DNA from: Streptomyces humidus
GTDB lineage: Bacteria; Actinomycetota; Actinomycetes; Streptomycetales; Streptomycetaceae
Reading direction: 5' to 3'
Length of the DNA: 64,000 bases
Assembly: GCF_014649655.1 (NCBI RefSeq)
Contig: NZ_BMTL01000011.1
Location: 124,001 to 188,000 of the forward strand
In this document: piece after piece, positions 43,411-51,992 of the stretch
How the letters are laid out: each line of letters opens with the position of its first letter
Numbering within the stretch: position 1 is the stretch's first letter
Made by a program: the position numbers and the translations under genes
The notes under the pieces: generated by a model
The model's input: only the letters and a program-made list of their open reading frames with translations
Databases searched by the model: none
Told to the model about the DNA's origin: nothing

Positions 43411-44208
43411 TTACACGACCTTGACGGAGCCGGCGTCGATTGCCCAGTTCCCCCCGGTCGTGCTGGGCATGGTCGGAGAGGCCAGCAGCAGCACCGCGCG
43501 GGCGACTTCGTCCGGCTCGACCAGGCTGTTGGTGAGCAGGCCGCGGTCCGTCGGAAGGTTCTGCAGCAGGTCGGCGTGGTCGACGCCGATCGCCCGTGCC
43601 ACCTGGGACATGTATCCGTCCTTGCCCGCGATCGAGTTGGTCCTCGTCACGCCGGGAGAGACGGTGTTGACCCGTATTCCCTGCGGTGCCACCCGCTCGG
43701 CCAACTCTCGGGAGAACTTGGTCAGCGCCGCCTTGGCCACCGCGTACGGCATCGGGTCGCTGCCGGGAGCGCCGACGCGCCGGGCGCTGTCGGAGCTGAT
43801 GGTGACGATCGTGCCCCGGGCCTCGGCCAGCGCGGGGAGCGCGGCCCGGGTGACCCGCACGGGCGTGCTGAAATTCAGGTTGAGGGCGTACTGCCAGACG
43901 CTGTCCCCGCCGTCGAGGGTGTCGCCGAGTGATCCCTCGGGCAGGTCACCCCCTCCGACGTTGTTGACCAGGATGTCCAGACGCGGATCAGCCGCGAGGA
44001 CCGTCTCGATCACGCGGCTGGGTACGTCGGCCTCGGACAGGTCGGCCGCTACGAAGGTCGCCCCTGTCTCCTCGAGTTCGGGCGTGCTGCGCCGGGACAC
44101 GGCGGTGACCGATGCCCCCTCGGCAAGGAAGGCTCGTACGATCGCGAGGCCGATGCCTTTGCTGGCGCCGGTCACGAGCACGCGCTTGTCGGCGAGTTGC
44201 AGATCCAT
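43411..44208 (-). CDS. Short-chain dehydrogenase/reductase (SDR)
   Basis: A 265-aa classical SDR. The cofactor motif is TGASKGIGLAIV, the structural motif LVNNVGGG, the catalytic Ser is in VTISSDSARRVG, and Tyr/Lys are in PYAVAKAALTKF. SPGVTRTNS and the C-terminal GGNWAIDAGSVKVV are typical. It is divergent from a TetR regulator that most likely represses it. Its G+C is lower than that of the flanking genes and it is enclosed by transposase remnants, consistent with transfer. Substrate unknown. Confidence 0.92.
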   Translation of the reverse strand: MDLQLADKRVLVTGASKGIGLAIVRAFLAEGASVTAVSRRSTPELEETGATFVAADLSEADVPSRVIETVLAADPRLDILVNNVGGGDLPEGSLGDTLDGGDSVWQYALNLNFSTPVRVTRAALPALAEARGTIVTISSDSARRVGAPGSDPMPYAVAKAALTKFSRELAERVAPQGIRVNTVSPGVTRTNSIAGKDGYMSQVARAIGVDHADLLQNLPTDRGLLTNSLVEPDEVARAVLLLASPTMPSTTGGNWAIDAGSVKVV

Positions 44209-44301
44209 GGCGGCTTACTCCCTGTCGTGCGAAGAAATGCTCGGCAGCCCGGTGGGAAGCCGGAGGTCAGAAGGCGCCGTGCAGCCCTGCGCCCACATTC
44301 G

Positions 44302-44373
44302 TGTGACGATGTCACATGAGTGAGGCTAGGACCTTCATGTGACAGTGTCAACTTAATGACATGACGCTGTCAT
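44302..44373. promoter_or_regulatory. Three TetR-type dyads between SDR and TetR genes
   Basis: TGTGAC-GAT-GTCACA (44302-44316), TGACA-G-TGTCA (44340-44350) and ATGACA-N6-TGTCAT (44356-44373) share the half-site TGACA/TGTCA. They fill the 180-bp divergent region and the last lies 15 bp before the TetR start. Confidence 0.65.
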
Positions 44374-44388
44374 CTGTAATATGTGGGC

Positions 44389-44964
44389 ATGGTCAGTCGC
44401 GCTGAGTCCGCCGCCTCCACCCGCCGCGCCCTCCTCGACTCGGCCGCCGCGCTGCTCGACGAGGGCGGCCCCGAGGCGGTGACCCTGCGGGACGTGGGCG
44501 CACGGGCAGGTGTGAGCCGCGGCGCTCCCTACGGCCACTTCGCCGACAAGGAGAGCCTGCTCGCGGCCGTCGCCGCAGAGAGCTGGGAGCGTCTCAGTGA
44601 CGAGATCGCAGCCCAGCGCGGCACCCCGGCCGAGAGGCTCCGAGGTGCCCTCGCCGCGCTCGTCATGATTGGCCGCCACCACCCTCATCGCTACCGGCAG
44701 ATGTTCGGGCCCCCGGCCGGCGAAGAGCCCGGGAGGATGATCCGCGCCTCCTGCCGCACGCAGGAGGAATTTCTGGCGATCGTTTCCGAACTCGTCGGCG
44801 AACGCGACCTCCACCGATACGGGGCTCTGCTTTTCACCGGTGTCAGCGGCATCATCGCCGCGGAACTGAGCGGCCACTTCGACACTGGGACGTGGCGCAC
44901 CTCCGCCGACGAGCTCGTAGACACCCTCGTCGCCATCATCGCCGACGGACGAATCCAGGCCTGA
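44389..44964 (+). CDS. TetR-family transcriptional regulator
   Basis: A 191-aa regulator. HTH: ALLDSAAALLDEGGPEAVTL, RDVGARAGVSRGAPYGHF, then ADKESLLAAVA. The C-terminal domain resembles the WHG/TetR_C_13 group (RYRQMFGPP, EEFLAIVSELVGERDL). ATG 44389 or the GTG two codons upstream could start it; the region has no clear ribosome site, and a short leader is possible. Paired divergently with the SDR gene and three shared dyads, so it is a local repressor. Confidence 0.9.
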   Translation: MVSRAESAASTRRALLDSAAALLDEGGPEAVTLRDVGARAGVSRGAPYGHFADKESLLAAVAAESWERLSDEIAAQRGTPAERLRGALAALVMIGRHHPHRYRQMFGPPAGEEPGRMIRASCRTQEEFLAIVSELVGERDLHRYGALLFTGVSGIIAAELSGHFDTGTWRTSADELVDTLVAIIADGRIQA

Positions 44965-45001
44965 ACACCCCGTTCGTCGGGCGCGGCGAGCGGCGTGATC
45001 G

Positions 45002-45238
45002 TCACCCGGCGGTTTGTGGTGCCGGGTCTTCGTGGATCCCGACGCGCAGGACGTGCTCGATGACGCCGTCGAGCTTGTCACGCGCCGCGGTCAGCTCGGT
45101 GATGCGCTGCTGGATGGTGTCGCGCTCGTGCCGGATCTTCTCGTACATGCTGCCGGTGACCAGTCCCGTGGACACGCACGGCAGCAGAACGACGATCGTC
45201 CGGCGGCCCCGCGGCCTCGGCCGGCCGGCGGCCGTCAC
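45002..45238 (-). pseudogene. MerR-family regulator remnant (C-terminal coiled-coil part)
   Basis: The minus-strand frame carries IVVLLPCVSTG and YEKIRHERDTIQQRITELTA with RDKLDGVIEHVL, the dimerisation helix of MerR-type regulators of redox enzymes. The DNA-binding N-terminus is absent; upstream sequence is unrelated and runs into the IS630 fragment. It is therefore a truncated gene, convergent with the TetR gene. Confidence 0.6.
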
Positions 45239-45369
45239 TGTCGTGGAACGCGGTGGCGTCTATGGCATGCCGCACAATGTCAGTGAAGGTCCCAGAAAAC
45301 GGGACCAGTTCCAGCTGGTGACGCCGGCCGCCTCCCACGCCTCGCAGTCCGCCTCTCCCCACCACGGCC

Positions 45370-45536
45370 CCAGATGAGTCCGCTCTCGGCCGCCATCGAT
45401 GCGCGTGACCAGTGCGTGGCGTCCTTCGGGGTGCGTTCCAAGGTGGCGACGACGACCGCTTCCACCTGCTCGTCGGAGATCTTCCGGGGAGCGCCGGGGC
45501 GCGGTTCCTCGCCCAGCCCGTCCAGGCGGGACTCCG
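45370..45536 (-). repeat. Inverted repeat, right arm (about 167 bp)
   Basis: Reverse complement of 42596-42762 with one or two mismatches; encodes the same IS630 transposase segment. Confidence 0.9.
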
Positions 45537-45765
45537 GGAAACGGCGACGCCACTTGCCCACCGTCTGCGGCCAGATGCCGAGTTCGGCGGCCACCTGCTG
45601 GTTCGGCTTTCCCTCCGCGCAGCCCAGCACGATCCGGCACCGCTGGGCCAGCGCTTGCGCGGACGTCGCCCGCCGTGACCAACGCACCAGCGTCTCGCGC
45701 TCGTCGTCGGTCAACGTCACCTCGGCCACCGGCCGTCCTCTACGCGCCACACGGACAGCCTGCAA
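45370..45765 (-). pseudogene. IS630-family transposase, N-terminal HTH fragment
   Basis: From ATG 45765: VTLTDDERETLVRWSRRA, AQALAQRCRIVLGCAEG, NQQVAAELGIWPQTVGKWRR (HTH) and the linker RLDGLGEEPRPGAPRK. The catalytic half is missing; after MAAESGLIWG the frame continues into unrelated sequence to 45280. Together with 42157-42557 it accounts for both ends of one transposase, now 2.8 kb apart. Confidence 0.85.
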
Positions 45766-45799
45766 ATATTCATCGAACTTAAGTGCAGGACACTAGTAG

Positions 45800-45944
45800 G
45801 GCTAAAGACGCGGCGCCGGCCTGAGCCTCTACCAAGTCGTCCGCGAACTGCAGACACTCCTCGCCCTCTGGACCGGCGCCTGCCCCACTTGCCATCACGA
45901 CATACCCACCCCCATACGGACCTGACCAGGCACTACTAGAAGGC
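45800..45944 (+). mobile_element. 3' end of another insertion sequence (remnant)
   Basis: A plus-strand frame reads LSLYQVVRELQTLLALW then CPTCHHDIPTPIRT and stops at about 45927, like a transposase C-terminus. The sequence ends in CACTACTAG at 45936-45944, the complement of the CTAGTAG found at the left edge of the region (42140-42146). Family not identified. Confidence 0.35.
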
Positions 45945-45951
45945 CGGCGGT

Positions 45952-46776
45952 TCACGGCCGGCGGATCTCCGCCAGCACCGCGTCCGTGAAAGCGGGCCAG
46001 GCCTCGGCCGCCCAGGGCCCGAACGCCCGGTCCGTCAGCGCGACCGCGGCCGTACCCGCGTCGGGGTCGACCCACAGGAACGTGCCGGACTGGCCGAAGT
46101 GGCCGAACGTGCGCGGCGACGACGAACTCCCCGTCCAGTGCGGCGACTTGGCGTCGCGGATCTCGAAGCCCAGCCCCCAGTCGTTGGGGTTCTGGTGCCC
46201 GTAGCCGGGCAGGACGCCCTTCGTCCCGGGGTACTGCACGGACATGGCGGCCGCCACCGTCCGCGGGTCCAGCAGCCGGGGCGCCTGGACCTCGGCCGCG
46301 AACCGCAGCAGGTCCTCGACCGTCGAGACGCCGTCCTTGGCGGGGGAGCCGTCGAGGGACGTCGCCGTCATCCCCAGCGGCTCCAGCACCGCCTGCCGCA
46401 GGTACTCCGCGAACGGGATGTCCGTCGCCTTCGCGATGTGGTCGCCGAGCTGCTCGAACCCGGCGTTGGAGTACAGCCGGCGCTCGCCCGGCGCCGCGGT
46501 CGTGCGGTGCTCGTCGAAGGCCAGCCCCGACGTGTGCGCGAGGAGATGACGGACCGTGGACCCGGGCGGCCCGGCGGGCTCGTCCAGCTCCACCGCCCCC
46601 TCCTCGTAGGCGACGAGGGCGGCGTACGCGGTGAGCGGCTTGGTGACCGAGGCCAGCGGGAAGCGCCGGCCGACGGGACCGTGGGCGCCCAGCACCGTGC
46701 CGTCGGCCCGCACGACGCCCGCGGCGGCGGAGGGAACCGGCCAGTTCTCGATCAGCGCGAGACTCTTCAGCGACAT
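45952..46776 (-). CDS. Serine hydrolase (beta-lactamase-related)
   Basis: A 274-aa protein without signal peptide. The SxxK nucleophile is SVTK (PLASVTKPLTAY), the second motif is YSN (RLYSNAGFEQLG), and HFGQSGTFLWVDP carries the third. HLLAHTSGL and EPLGMTATSLD are family blocks. It is about 120 residues shorter than the hydrolase at 27139-28314 and closer to esterase/DD-peptidase-like members. It begins right after the mobile region, 8 bp from its edge at the 3' end, apparently undamaged. Confidence 0.88.
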   Translation of the reverse strand: MSLKSLALIENWPVPSAAAGVVRADGTVLGAHGPVGRRFPLASVTKPLTAYAALVAYEEGAVELDEPAGPPGSTVRHLLAHTSGLAFDEHRTTAAPGERRLYSNAGFEQLGDHIAKATDIPFAEYLRQAVLEPLGMTATSLDGSPAKDGVSTVEDLLRFAAEVQAPRLLDPRTVAAAMSVQYPGTKGVLPGYGHQNPNDWGLGFEIRDAKSPHWTGSSSSPRTFGHFGQSGTFLWVDPDAGTAAVALTDRAFGPWAAEAWPAFTDAVLAEIRRP

Positions 46777-46809
46777 GCCGACGAGCCTATGCCGTCCGTT
46801 CCGCGCGCC

Positions 46810-47316
46810 TCACAGCAGCAGCTCCATCAAGGGGTCCGGCTTGGGCCGGAAGCCGAGGGAGGCGTAGAGCGGCGCCGCGTCCGCGGACGCGGTGAGGTGC
46901 ACCTGCACCGCCCCCCGCGCCCGGAACCACGCGAGCAGCGCGTCCATGCAGGCGCGCGCGTAACCCCGGCGGCGCGCGTCGGGGTCGGTGGCGACGGAGA
47001 AGACGTGACCGACGGTCCCGTGCGGGTTGCCGGCCCGCCCGATCCGGTACTCGACCGTCCCGGCGACCAGCGCCGCCAGCGACCCCGGCCGCTCGGGGCG
47101 CTCGACGACGAAGGCGGCGAAGTCGCCGTCGGGCTCGGACAGCCGCCGGTGCAGCGTGGGCAGCGACTCGGCGTGCCAGTCGACGGACCCGCCCCCGGAC
47201 CCGCCTCCCGGCCCGCCCCCGGATCCGTCGGCGCGGACCAGCGAATCGATCATCACCTGGCGCAGCCGCAGCACTTCCGCGGCGTCCTCGGGCAGGGCAC
47301 GGCGCACGACACTCAT
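46810..47316 (-). CDS. GNAT-family N-acetyltransferase
   Basis: A 168-aa acetyltransferase. The acetyl-CoA loop is in HVFSVATDPDARRRGYARAC (RRRGYA pattern of Q/RxxGxG/A), followed by LLAWFRARGAVQVHLTA and the terminal PLYASLGF motif. A Gly/Ser-rich insert (GGGPGGGSGGGS) lies near residues 32-43. ATG 47316 starts the conserved part. It follows the serine hydrolase closely but upstream of it on the same strand. Substrate unknown. Confidence 0.85.
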   Translation of the reverse strand: MSVVRRALPEDAAEVLRLRQVMIDSLVRADGSGGGPGGGSGGGSVDWHAESLPTLHRRLSEPDGDFAAFVVERPERPGSLAALVAGTVEYRIGRAGNPHGTVGHVFSVATDPDARRRGYARACMDALLAWFRARGAVQVHLTASADAAPLYASLGFRPKPDPLMELLL

Positions 47317-47375
47317 GCCCCGCACGTTAACCGGCGTGATCGAGCCGCGTCCCCCGGTTTTCTTACCGCATCCGC

Positions 47376-47406
47376 TTGCTTGGAGCGCACTCGAACGCCA
47401 TAGCGT
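47376..47406 (+). promoter_or_regulatory. MerR-type promoter with 19-bp spacer and dyad
   Basis: TTGCTT (-35) and TAGCGT (-10) are separated by 19 bp, in which CTTGGAG-CGCA-CTCGAAC (47379-47396) forms the dyad. Overlong spacers with a central dyad are the signature of MerR-activated promoters. The start point would fall at about the ATG 47414. Confidence 0.6.
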
Positions 47407-47413
47407 AATGGTC

Positions 47414-47953
47414 ATGACGGTGTTGCAGACCACGCCCGTGACCATCGAGCAGAACCCCACCCCCGCAGACGTCTGCTCCGCGCCCCCGCCGCGGCACCCT
47501 CGCCCCGACGGGCAGGACAGCTACACGATCAGCGAGGTGGTCGCCTTCACCGGCCTGACGGCCCACACCCTGCGCTGGTACGAACGCATCGGGCTGATGT
47601 CCCACATCGACCGCTCGCACACCGGCCAGCGCCGTTACAGCAACCGTGACCTGGACTGGCTCGACCTCGTCGGGAAGCTGCGGCTGACCGGCATGCCGGT
47701 CGCCGACATGGTGCGGTACGCCGAGCTGGTCCGCGCGGGCGACCACACGTTCGGCGAGCGGTACGAACTGCTGGAGAACACCCGCCGCGACGTGCGGGCC
47801 CGGATCGCCGAACTCCAGGACACCCTCGCCGTGCTGGACCGGAAGATCACGTTCTACGGGGACGCCACCCGCGCCCAGGCCCACGAAGGCCGCCGGCCCG
47901 AACCCCAGCACCACGAACCCCTGCACCACGAAGCGGAAAGGACCGCCCGATGA
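47414..47953 (+). CDS. MerR-family transcriptional regulator
   Basis: A 179-aa regulator. After a Pro-rich 36-residue lead comes the HTH-wing unit YTISEVVAFTGLTAHTLRWY then ERIGLMSHIDRSHTGQRRYS. A coiled-coil (RYELLENTRRDVRARIAELQ) and a His-rich tail (HHEPLHHE) follow. No sensor cysteines, so it is of the type that pairs with aldo/keto reductases or SDRs. Start ATG 47414; another ATG two codons upstream. Overlaps the next gene by 4 bp. Confidence 0.92.
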   Translation: MTVLQTTPVTIEQNPTPADVCSAPPPRHPRPDGQDSYTISEVVAFTGLTAHTLRWYERIGLMSHIDRSHTGQRRYSNRDLDWLDLVGKLRLTGMPVADMVRYAELVRAGDHTFGERYELLENTRRDVRARIAELQDTLAVLDRKITFYGDATRAQAHEGRRPEPQHHEPLHHEAERTAR

Positions 47954-48966
47954 CCTACAGCACGATCCCGACGGCACGACTCGGCGAGAACGGACCCGAG
48001 GTCGGCGTCCAGGGCCTCGGCTGCATGGGCATGAGCTTCGCGTACGGTCCCACCGACGCCGACGAGTCCCGCGCCGCTCTGGAACGGGCTCTGGAGCTGG
48101 GCGTCACGCTCTACGACACGGCCGACGCGTACGGCGCGGGCGAGAACGAGACGTTCCTCTCCCCGTTCTTCAAGGCACACCGGGACGAGGTCGTGATCGC
48201 CACCAAGTTCGCCCTGGCGGTCCCGCCGGACGACCCGACGCGGCGGATCATCCGCAACGACGCGCCGTACGTCCGTGAGTCCGTCGAGGCGAGCCTGAAG
48301 CGGCTGGACGTCGATGTCATCGACCTCTACTACATGCACCGGCGTGATGTGAACGTGCCGATCGAGGACACCGTCGGCGTGATGGCCGAGCTGGTGCGCG
48401 AGGGCAAGGTCAGGCAGCTGGGCCTGAGCGAGGTGACGGCCGCCGAGCTGCGCGCGGCGCAGGGGGTCCACCCCATCGCCGCCGTGCAGTCGGAGTGGTC
48501 GCTGTTCAGCCGGGACATCGAGGCGCAGGTGGTGCCGGCGGCCCGCGAGCTCGGCGTGAGCCTGGTCCCCTACTCTCCGCTCGGCCGGGGCTTCCTCACC
48601 GGCTCCTTCGCCGACGCCGCGACGGACCTCACCGCCGACGACTTCCGCCGTCAGCAGCCCCGCTACAACGGCGAGAACGCGGCCGCCAACGCGGCCCTGC
48701 TGGAGCCCGTCCGCACGGTGGCCGAGGCCCACGGCGCCTCGCTCGGGCAGATCGCCCTGGCCTGGGTCCAGCAGCGGAGCGCGGTGCACGGCCTGCCGGT
48801 GATCCCGATCCCGGGCACCCGCAAGCCGGGCCGGGTGGAGGAGAACACGGCGGCGACCGCGATCGTGCTGAGCGACGAGGAGCTGGCCCTGCTGGAGCCG
48901 ATCTCGGCGAAGGTGGCCGGCGACCGGTACGCGGACATGAGGTTCACCTCCGCCGGACGCGAGTGA
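47950..48966 (+). CDS. Aldo/keto reductase
   Basis: A 338-aa AKR of the AKR13/YajO-like branch. The catalytic tetrad is D and Y in LYDTADAYGAGENE, K in VIATKFA and H in YYMHRRD. NADPH-binding elements are SPLGRGFLTG and PIPGTRKPGRVEENT. Start ATG overlaps the MerR stop (ATGA), so the regulator and enzyme are translated together; the MerR protein probably controls both from the promoter at 47376-47406. It reduces aldehydes or ketones; physiological substrate unknown. Confidence 0.93.
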   Translation: MTYSTIPTARLGENGPEVGVQGLGCMGMSFAYGPTDADESRAALERALELGVTLYDTADAYGAGENETFLSPFFKAHRDEVVIATKFALAVPPDDPTRRIIRNDAPYVRESVEASLKRLDVDVIDLYYMHRRDVNVPIEDTVGVMAELVREGKVRQLGLSEVTAAELRAAQGVHPIAAVQSEWSLFSRDIEAQVVPAARELGVSLVPYSPLGRGFLTGSFADAATDLTADDFRRQQPRYNGENAAANAALLEPVRTVAEAHGASLGQIALAWVQQRSAVHGLPVIPIPGTRKPGRVEENTAATAIVLSDEELALLEPISAKVAGDRYADMRFTSAGRE

Positions 48967-49039
48967 CCCGCCCGCCCTCACCCGGGGCGACAGCCGCCGC
49001 GACGGCCGGGCGCAGGCCGCCCAGCACCCTGTCACGGCA

Positions 49040-49885
49040 CTAGAGCTCGGCCAGCAGCTCGGCCTTCTTGACGGTGAACTCCTCGTCGGTCACCAGTCCG
49101 GCCTGATGCAGCTCCCCGAGGTGCCGGATCCGGTCGGCGATGTCGGCCGGGTCCCGGCGCGGCACGGCCGCGGCCGGGACGGCCGTCGAGGCCCCGCGCC
49201 CGCGGACGGCCGCCAGCACCGCCGCCGCGAACGGCAGCGACTCGTGCACGGGCCCGTAGCCGAGCCCGAAGACCACGGTCGCCGGGTCCTGGTCGGGCTG
49301 GACCGTCGTGTCCTGCCCGTCGATCAGCCGCAGGTGTCCCTCGAACACCTCCGGCGAGCGCCACTCGATCCCGCTGAGCTCGGAGACGGCGAAGCTCTGG
49401 TCGCCGGCCTTCCACTTCGCGGACGACGCCCCCGTCCAGAACCACCGGAAGCGCACGGTCCGCCCGTCGAACGAGGCCTTGCCGTCGTACGCCTTGAACG
49501 ACAGCGGCGCCTCGGGGGCGTCCACCAGGAACCGTTCGGCCGGTCCGGACCCGGTCAGCCGCGACCGCAGCTCGTCGGCGTAGTACTCGGCGAGCGTCTC
49601 GCGCTCGGCGGGCAGCACCAGCCGGTAGGGGTCGCTGCCCTCCTTGAGCTGGCCGGCGGCCGCCTCCATCAGCGGATCGGCTCCCGGCCGGGGCTCCGCG
49701 CGCAGGACGACCGTCCCCCGCCTGCCGGGCGCCAGCGTCACGCCGGCGATGGCCGACAGCGGGATCCGGCGCTGCCCGAGCGCCGAGAGCAGCTTGGGCG
49801 TGCGAAGCCCGCGCTGGTAACGGATGAGGACGGAGTCGGACTCGAACTCCCAGGCGGCATGAAATCCGGCCAGTACGTCACCCAT
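49040..49885 (-). CDS. DUF4429 protein with C-terminal SHOCT domain
   Basis: A 281-aa protein. The first 120 residues (GDVLAGFHAAWEFESDSVLI, then LGQRRIPLSAIAGVTLAP) and a second similar half (KAYDGKASFDGRTVRFRWFW, SELSGIEWR) are the two beta-rich repeats of DUF4429. The last 30 residues, HLGELHQAGLVTDEEFTVKK, are a SHOCT motif. It resembles a PH-like domain pair; SHOCT tails mediate oligomerisation. ATG 49885 has no clear ribosome site and an ATG three codons earlier is possible. Function unknown. Confidence 0.85.
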   Translation of the reverse strand: MGDVLAGFHAAWEFESDSVLIRYQRGLRTPKLLSALGQRRIPLSAIAGVTLAPGRRGTVVLRAEPRPGADPLMEAAAGQLKEGSDPYRLVLPAERETLAEYYADELRSRLTGSGPAERFLVDAPEAPLSFKAYDGKASFDGRTVRFRWFWTGASSAKWKAGDQSFAVSELSGIEWRSPEVFEGHLRLIDGQDTTVQPDQDPATVVFGLGYGPVHESLPFAAAVLAAVRGRGASTAVPAAAVPRRDPADIADRIRHLGELHQAGLVTDEEFTVKKAELLAEL

Positions 49886-49953
49886 GCGGCTCATCGTATG
49901 CGGGACACCCATTCTTCGTCCCCTCCCCGCGCGCACCCGCAGTTCCTGCGTCT

Positions 49954-51171
49954 CTACGCGCGTCCAGCCTCTGTCGTGTCGGACAAACCCACCGTGCAGG
50001 CGTCATCATCGTGGGCGCACTCCACCGAACGGAACGCGCCGGTGCCGATCTCGGCGAAGTTGCGCAGGCTGTCCGTGCCCGGCTCGAAGTACCCTCCGTG
50101 GCCCTTGGCCTCGCGGGCGGACAGCACGCGGGCGCCGAACTCCCGGGACATGGGGTCCTCGCCGTGCCCGAGACCGCCCACCTCCAGGTGCGGCACGTCC
50201 TGGATCCAGTCGTCGGCGTCCCGCATCGCCCACACCCGGGCCCCGGTGCCCAGCTGGGCCGCGTTGTCCACGCGCATCCCCGGGCTGCCGGCCACCGCGA
50301 TGTCGGTCACCCGGTCCGGCATGGAGCGCGCGGCGACCCCGCACACCACGGAGCCGTAGCTGTGGCAGAACATCGACACCGGCGCGCGGCCCGGCAGGGC
50401 GTCGAGCAGGGCGTTCAGCCGGACCGCGCCGTTCCTGGCGCGCATCGCGGTGGCCGAGTCGATGCCCAGACCGCCGGGCGAGGTGTAGTCGGCCCAGGCG
50501 ATCACGGCCGTGCGCGTCGAGGGGCTCGCCTCGTGTTCGGCCGCGTAGAGGGCCTGGGCCATGCCGACGGGCGCCGAGTACCTGCGGTTCGTGCGCTGGA
50601 AGGTGAGCAGGTCGGTGTCGACGCCGGGGACGACCACGGAGATCCGCTCGGCGCCGTCGAGCCTGCCGAACACCTCGGCGGCCCGGCCGGAGCCCTCCGG
50701 GTCGAAGGCGAGGATCTGCCGGTCCGCGGTGCTCATCGCCTCGTAGCGGTGCATGCGCCGGCCGGCCAGCTGCTGCCCGGCCGGCGTGAGCCGGCTGTCG
50801 TGCAGACGTCTGCGTTCCAGCCGGATCTGCTGGCGCAGGGCGACGCGGTTGGCGCGATAGCGCAGCTCGACGGGCGCGCCGTTCATGTTGCCCACGGCGA
50901 GCGCGTAGTCGTGCGCGAGCGCGGAGCGCTGCGGCGCGGTCAGCGCGGCGAAGAAGCGGGCGAGCCGGGCGGGAGCGGAGTCGAGGTCCGGCAGCCGCCG
51001 GCCGTCGACCCGGCCGTGCTCCCACGCAGTGCGCGAGTCCTGCAGGGCGGTGGCGCCCCGGTGCTGGTGCAGGGCGGTCCAGCCGGTGGTCGTCAGCATC
51101 ACGAACACCACGGCCAGGGCGGCCAGCGCGCGCCAGACGTTGAGCTGGGGGGAGGTGTCGAAGGAAGTCAC
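49954..51171 (-). CDS. DUF1023-type alpha/beta hydrolase, membrane-anchored
   Basis: A 405-aa protein. One hydrophobic helix at residues 13-33 (RALAALAVVFVMLTTTGWTA) anchors or exports it. The hydrolase domain at about 175-370 has nucleophile motif FCHSYGSVV, VVPGVDTDLLTF at its start, and the SPG and DWI blocks; the catalytic His is probably HGEDP. This is the actinobacterial DUF1023 arrangement, likely an esterase or lipase. The upstream region 51172-51263 is its promoter. Confidence 0.87.
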   Translation of the reverse strand: MTSFDTSPQLNVWRALAALAVVFVMLTTTGWTALHQHRGATALQDSRTAWEHGRVDGRRLPDLDSAPARLARFFAALTAPQRSALAHDYALAVGNMNGAPVELRYRANRVALRQQIRLERRRLHDSRLTPAGQQLAGRRMHRYEAMSTADRQILAFDPEGSGRAAEVFGRLDGAERISVVVPGVDTDLLTFQRTNRRYSAPVGMAQALYAAEHEASPSTRTAVIAWADYTSPGGLGIDSATAMRARNGAVRLNALLDALPGRAPVSMFCHSYGSVVCGVAARSMPDRVTDIAVAGSPGMRVDNAAQLGTGARVWAMRDADDWIQDVPHLEVGGLGHGEDPMSREFGARVLSAREAKGHGGYFEPGTDSLRNFAEIGTGAFRSVECAHDDDACTVGLSDTTEAGRA

Positions 51172-51263
51172 TGTCAGGACACACTAGGAGAACGAGAGGG
51201 TCTCGGGTGACGCGAGTGATGGGGATCACGTTTCAACCGGCGTGAGAATGGTCATGCTGGCCT

Positions 51264-51926
51264 TCAGGCCTGTGCGGGACCCCGGACGCCGCGGCCCGTG
51301 CCGGGCTCACGCCAGTCGCCCAGCAGCGCGGGTCCCAGCCCGTCGAGACACCGGGCCGTGAGCAGCCGGATCCCCTCCGGGCCGACGTCCTCGCCCGTGG
51401 ACCACTGGCGCTCCGCCGCCCGCATCACCCCGCTGAACACGGCCACCGCCAGGCGCGGCCGCGGATCGGCGTCCACGTCGAGCCCCTCGCGCTCGGCGAT
51501 CACCCGCGCCAGGTCCTCCTCGGCCTCCGCCGAGCGCCGCAGATGCGCGGCGAGCAGCACGGGCGTCTCCTCGATCACCCGGTACATGCGCAGGTACAGC
51601 TCCACCGGGACGACGGACTCGACGACCTCGTTGACCGAGTACCAGCCGTCCACGACGGCCCGGCGCAGCGCCTCCAGCGGCGCCTCCTGCGGCGGCCGGG
51701 CGCGGACCGCCTCGACGAACCGGGCCACCGTCATCTCCACCAGGCCGAGCGCGGCCTCGTCCTTGCCGGCGAAGTAGCGGAAGAAGGTGCGCTGGGAGAC
51801 GTCGACGGCGTCGGCGATCTCGTCGACGGTCGTCCTGTCGTATCCCTGGGACGTGAACAGCTCCACGGCGGCTCGCAGCAGCGCGTCACGGGTGCGCTGC
51901 TTCTTGCGTTCGCGCAGTGTGTGCAT
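51264..51926 (-). CDS. TetR-family regulator of the adjacent exporter
   Basis: A 220-aa regulator. HTH: ALLRAAVELFTSQGYDRTTV, DEIADAVDVSQRTFFRYF, AGKDEAAL. QRTFFRYFAGKDE is typical of regulators beside DHA2 exporters. Divergent from the exporter gene over 66 bp that contain repeated TGTCA/TTGTC elements, so it probably represses it. Confidence 0.93.
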   Translation of the reverse strand: MHTLRERKKQRTRDALLRAAVELFTSQGYDRTTVDEIADAVDVSQRTFFRYFAGKDEAALGLVEMTVARFVEAVRARPPQEAPLEALRRAVVDGWYSVNEVVESVVPVELYLRMYRVIEETPVLLAAHLRRSAEAEEDLARVIAEREGLDVDADPRPRLAVAVFSGVMRAAERQWSTGEDVGPEGIRLLTARCLDGLGPALLGDWREPGTGRGVRGPAQA

Positions 51927-51992
51927 GAGTGTCAGTTACCGACTTGTGAACTCGTTTGTCAATTGTCAGCGGCTGTCACTAGCCTCGAGCGT

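Noticed and set aside
42140..45944. Functional composite transposon
   Set aside because: No complete transposase remains; both IS630 halves are separated and the central copy has frameshifts.
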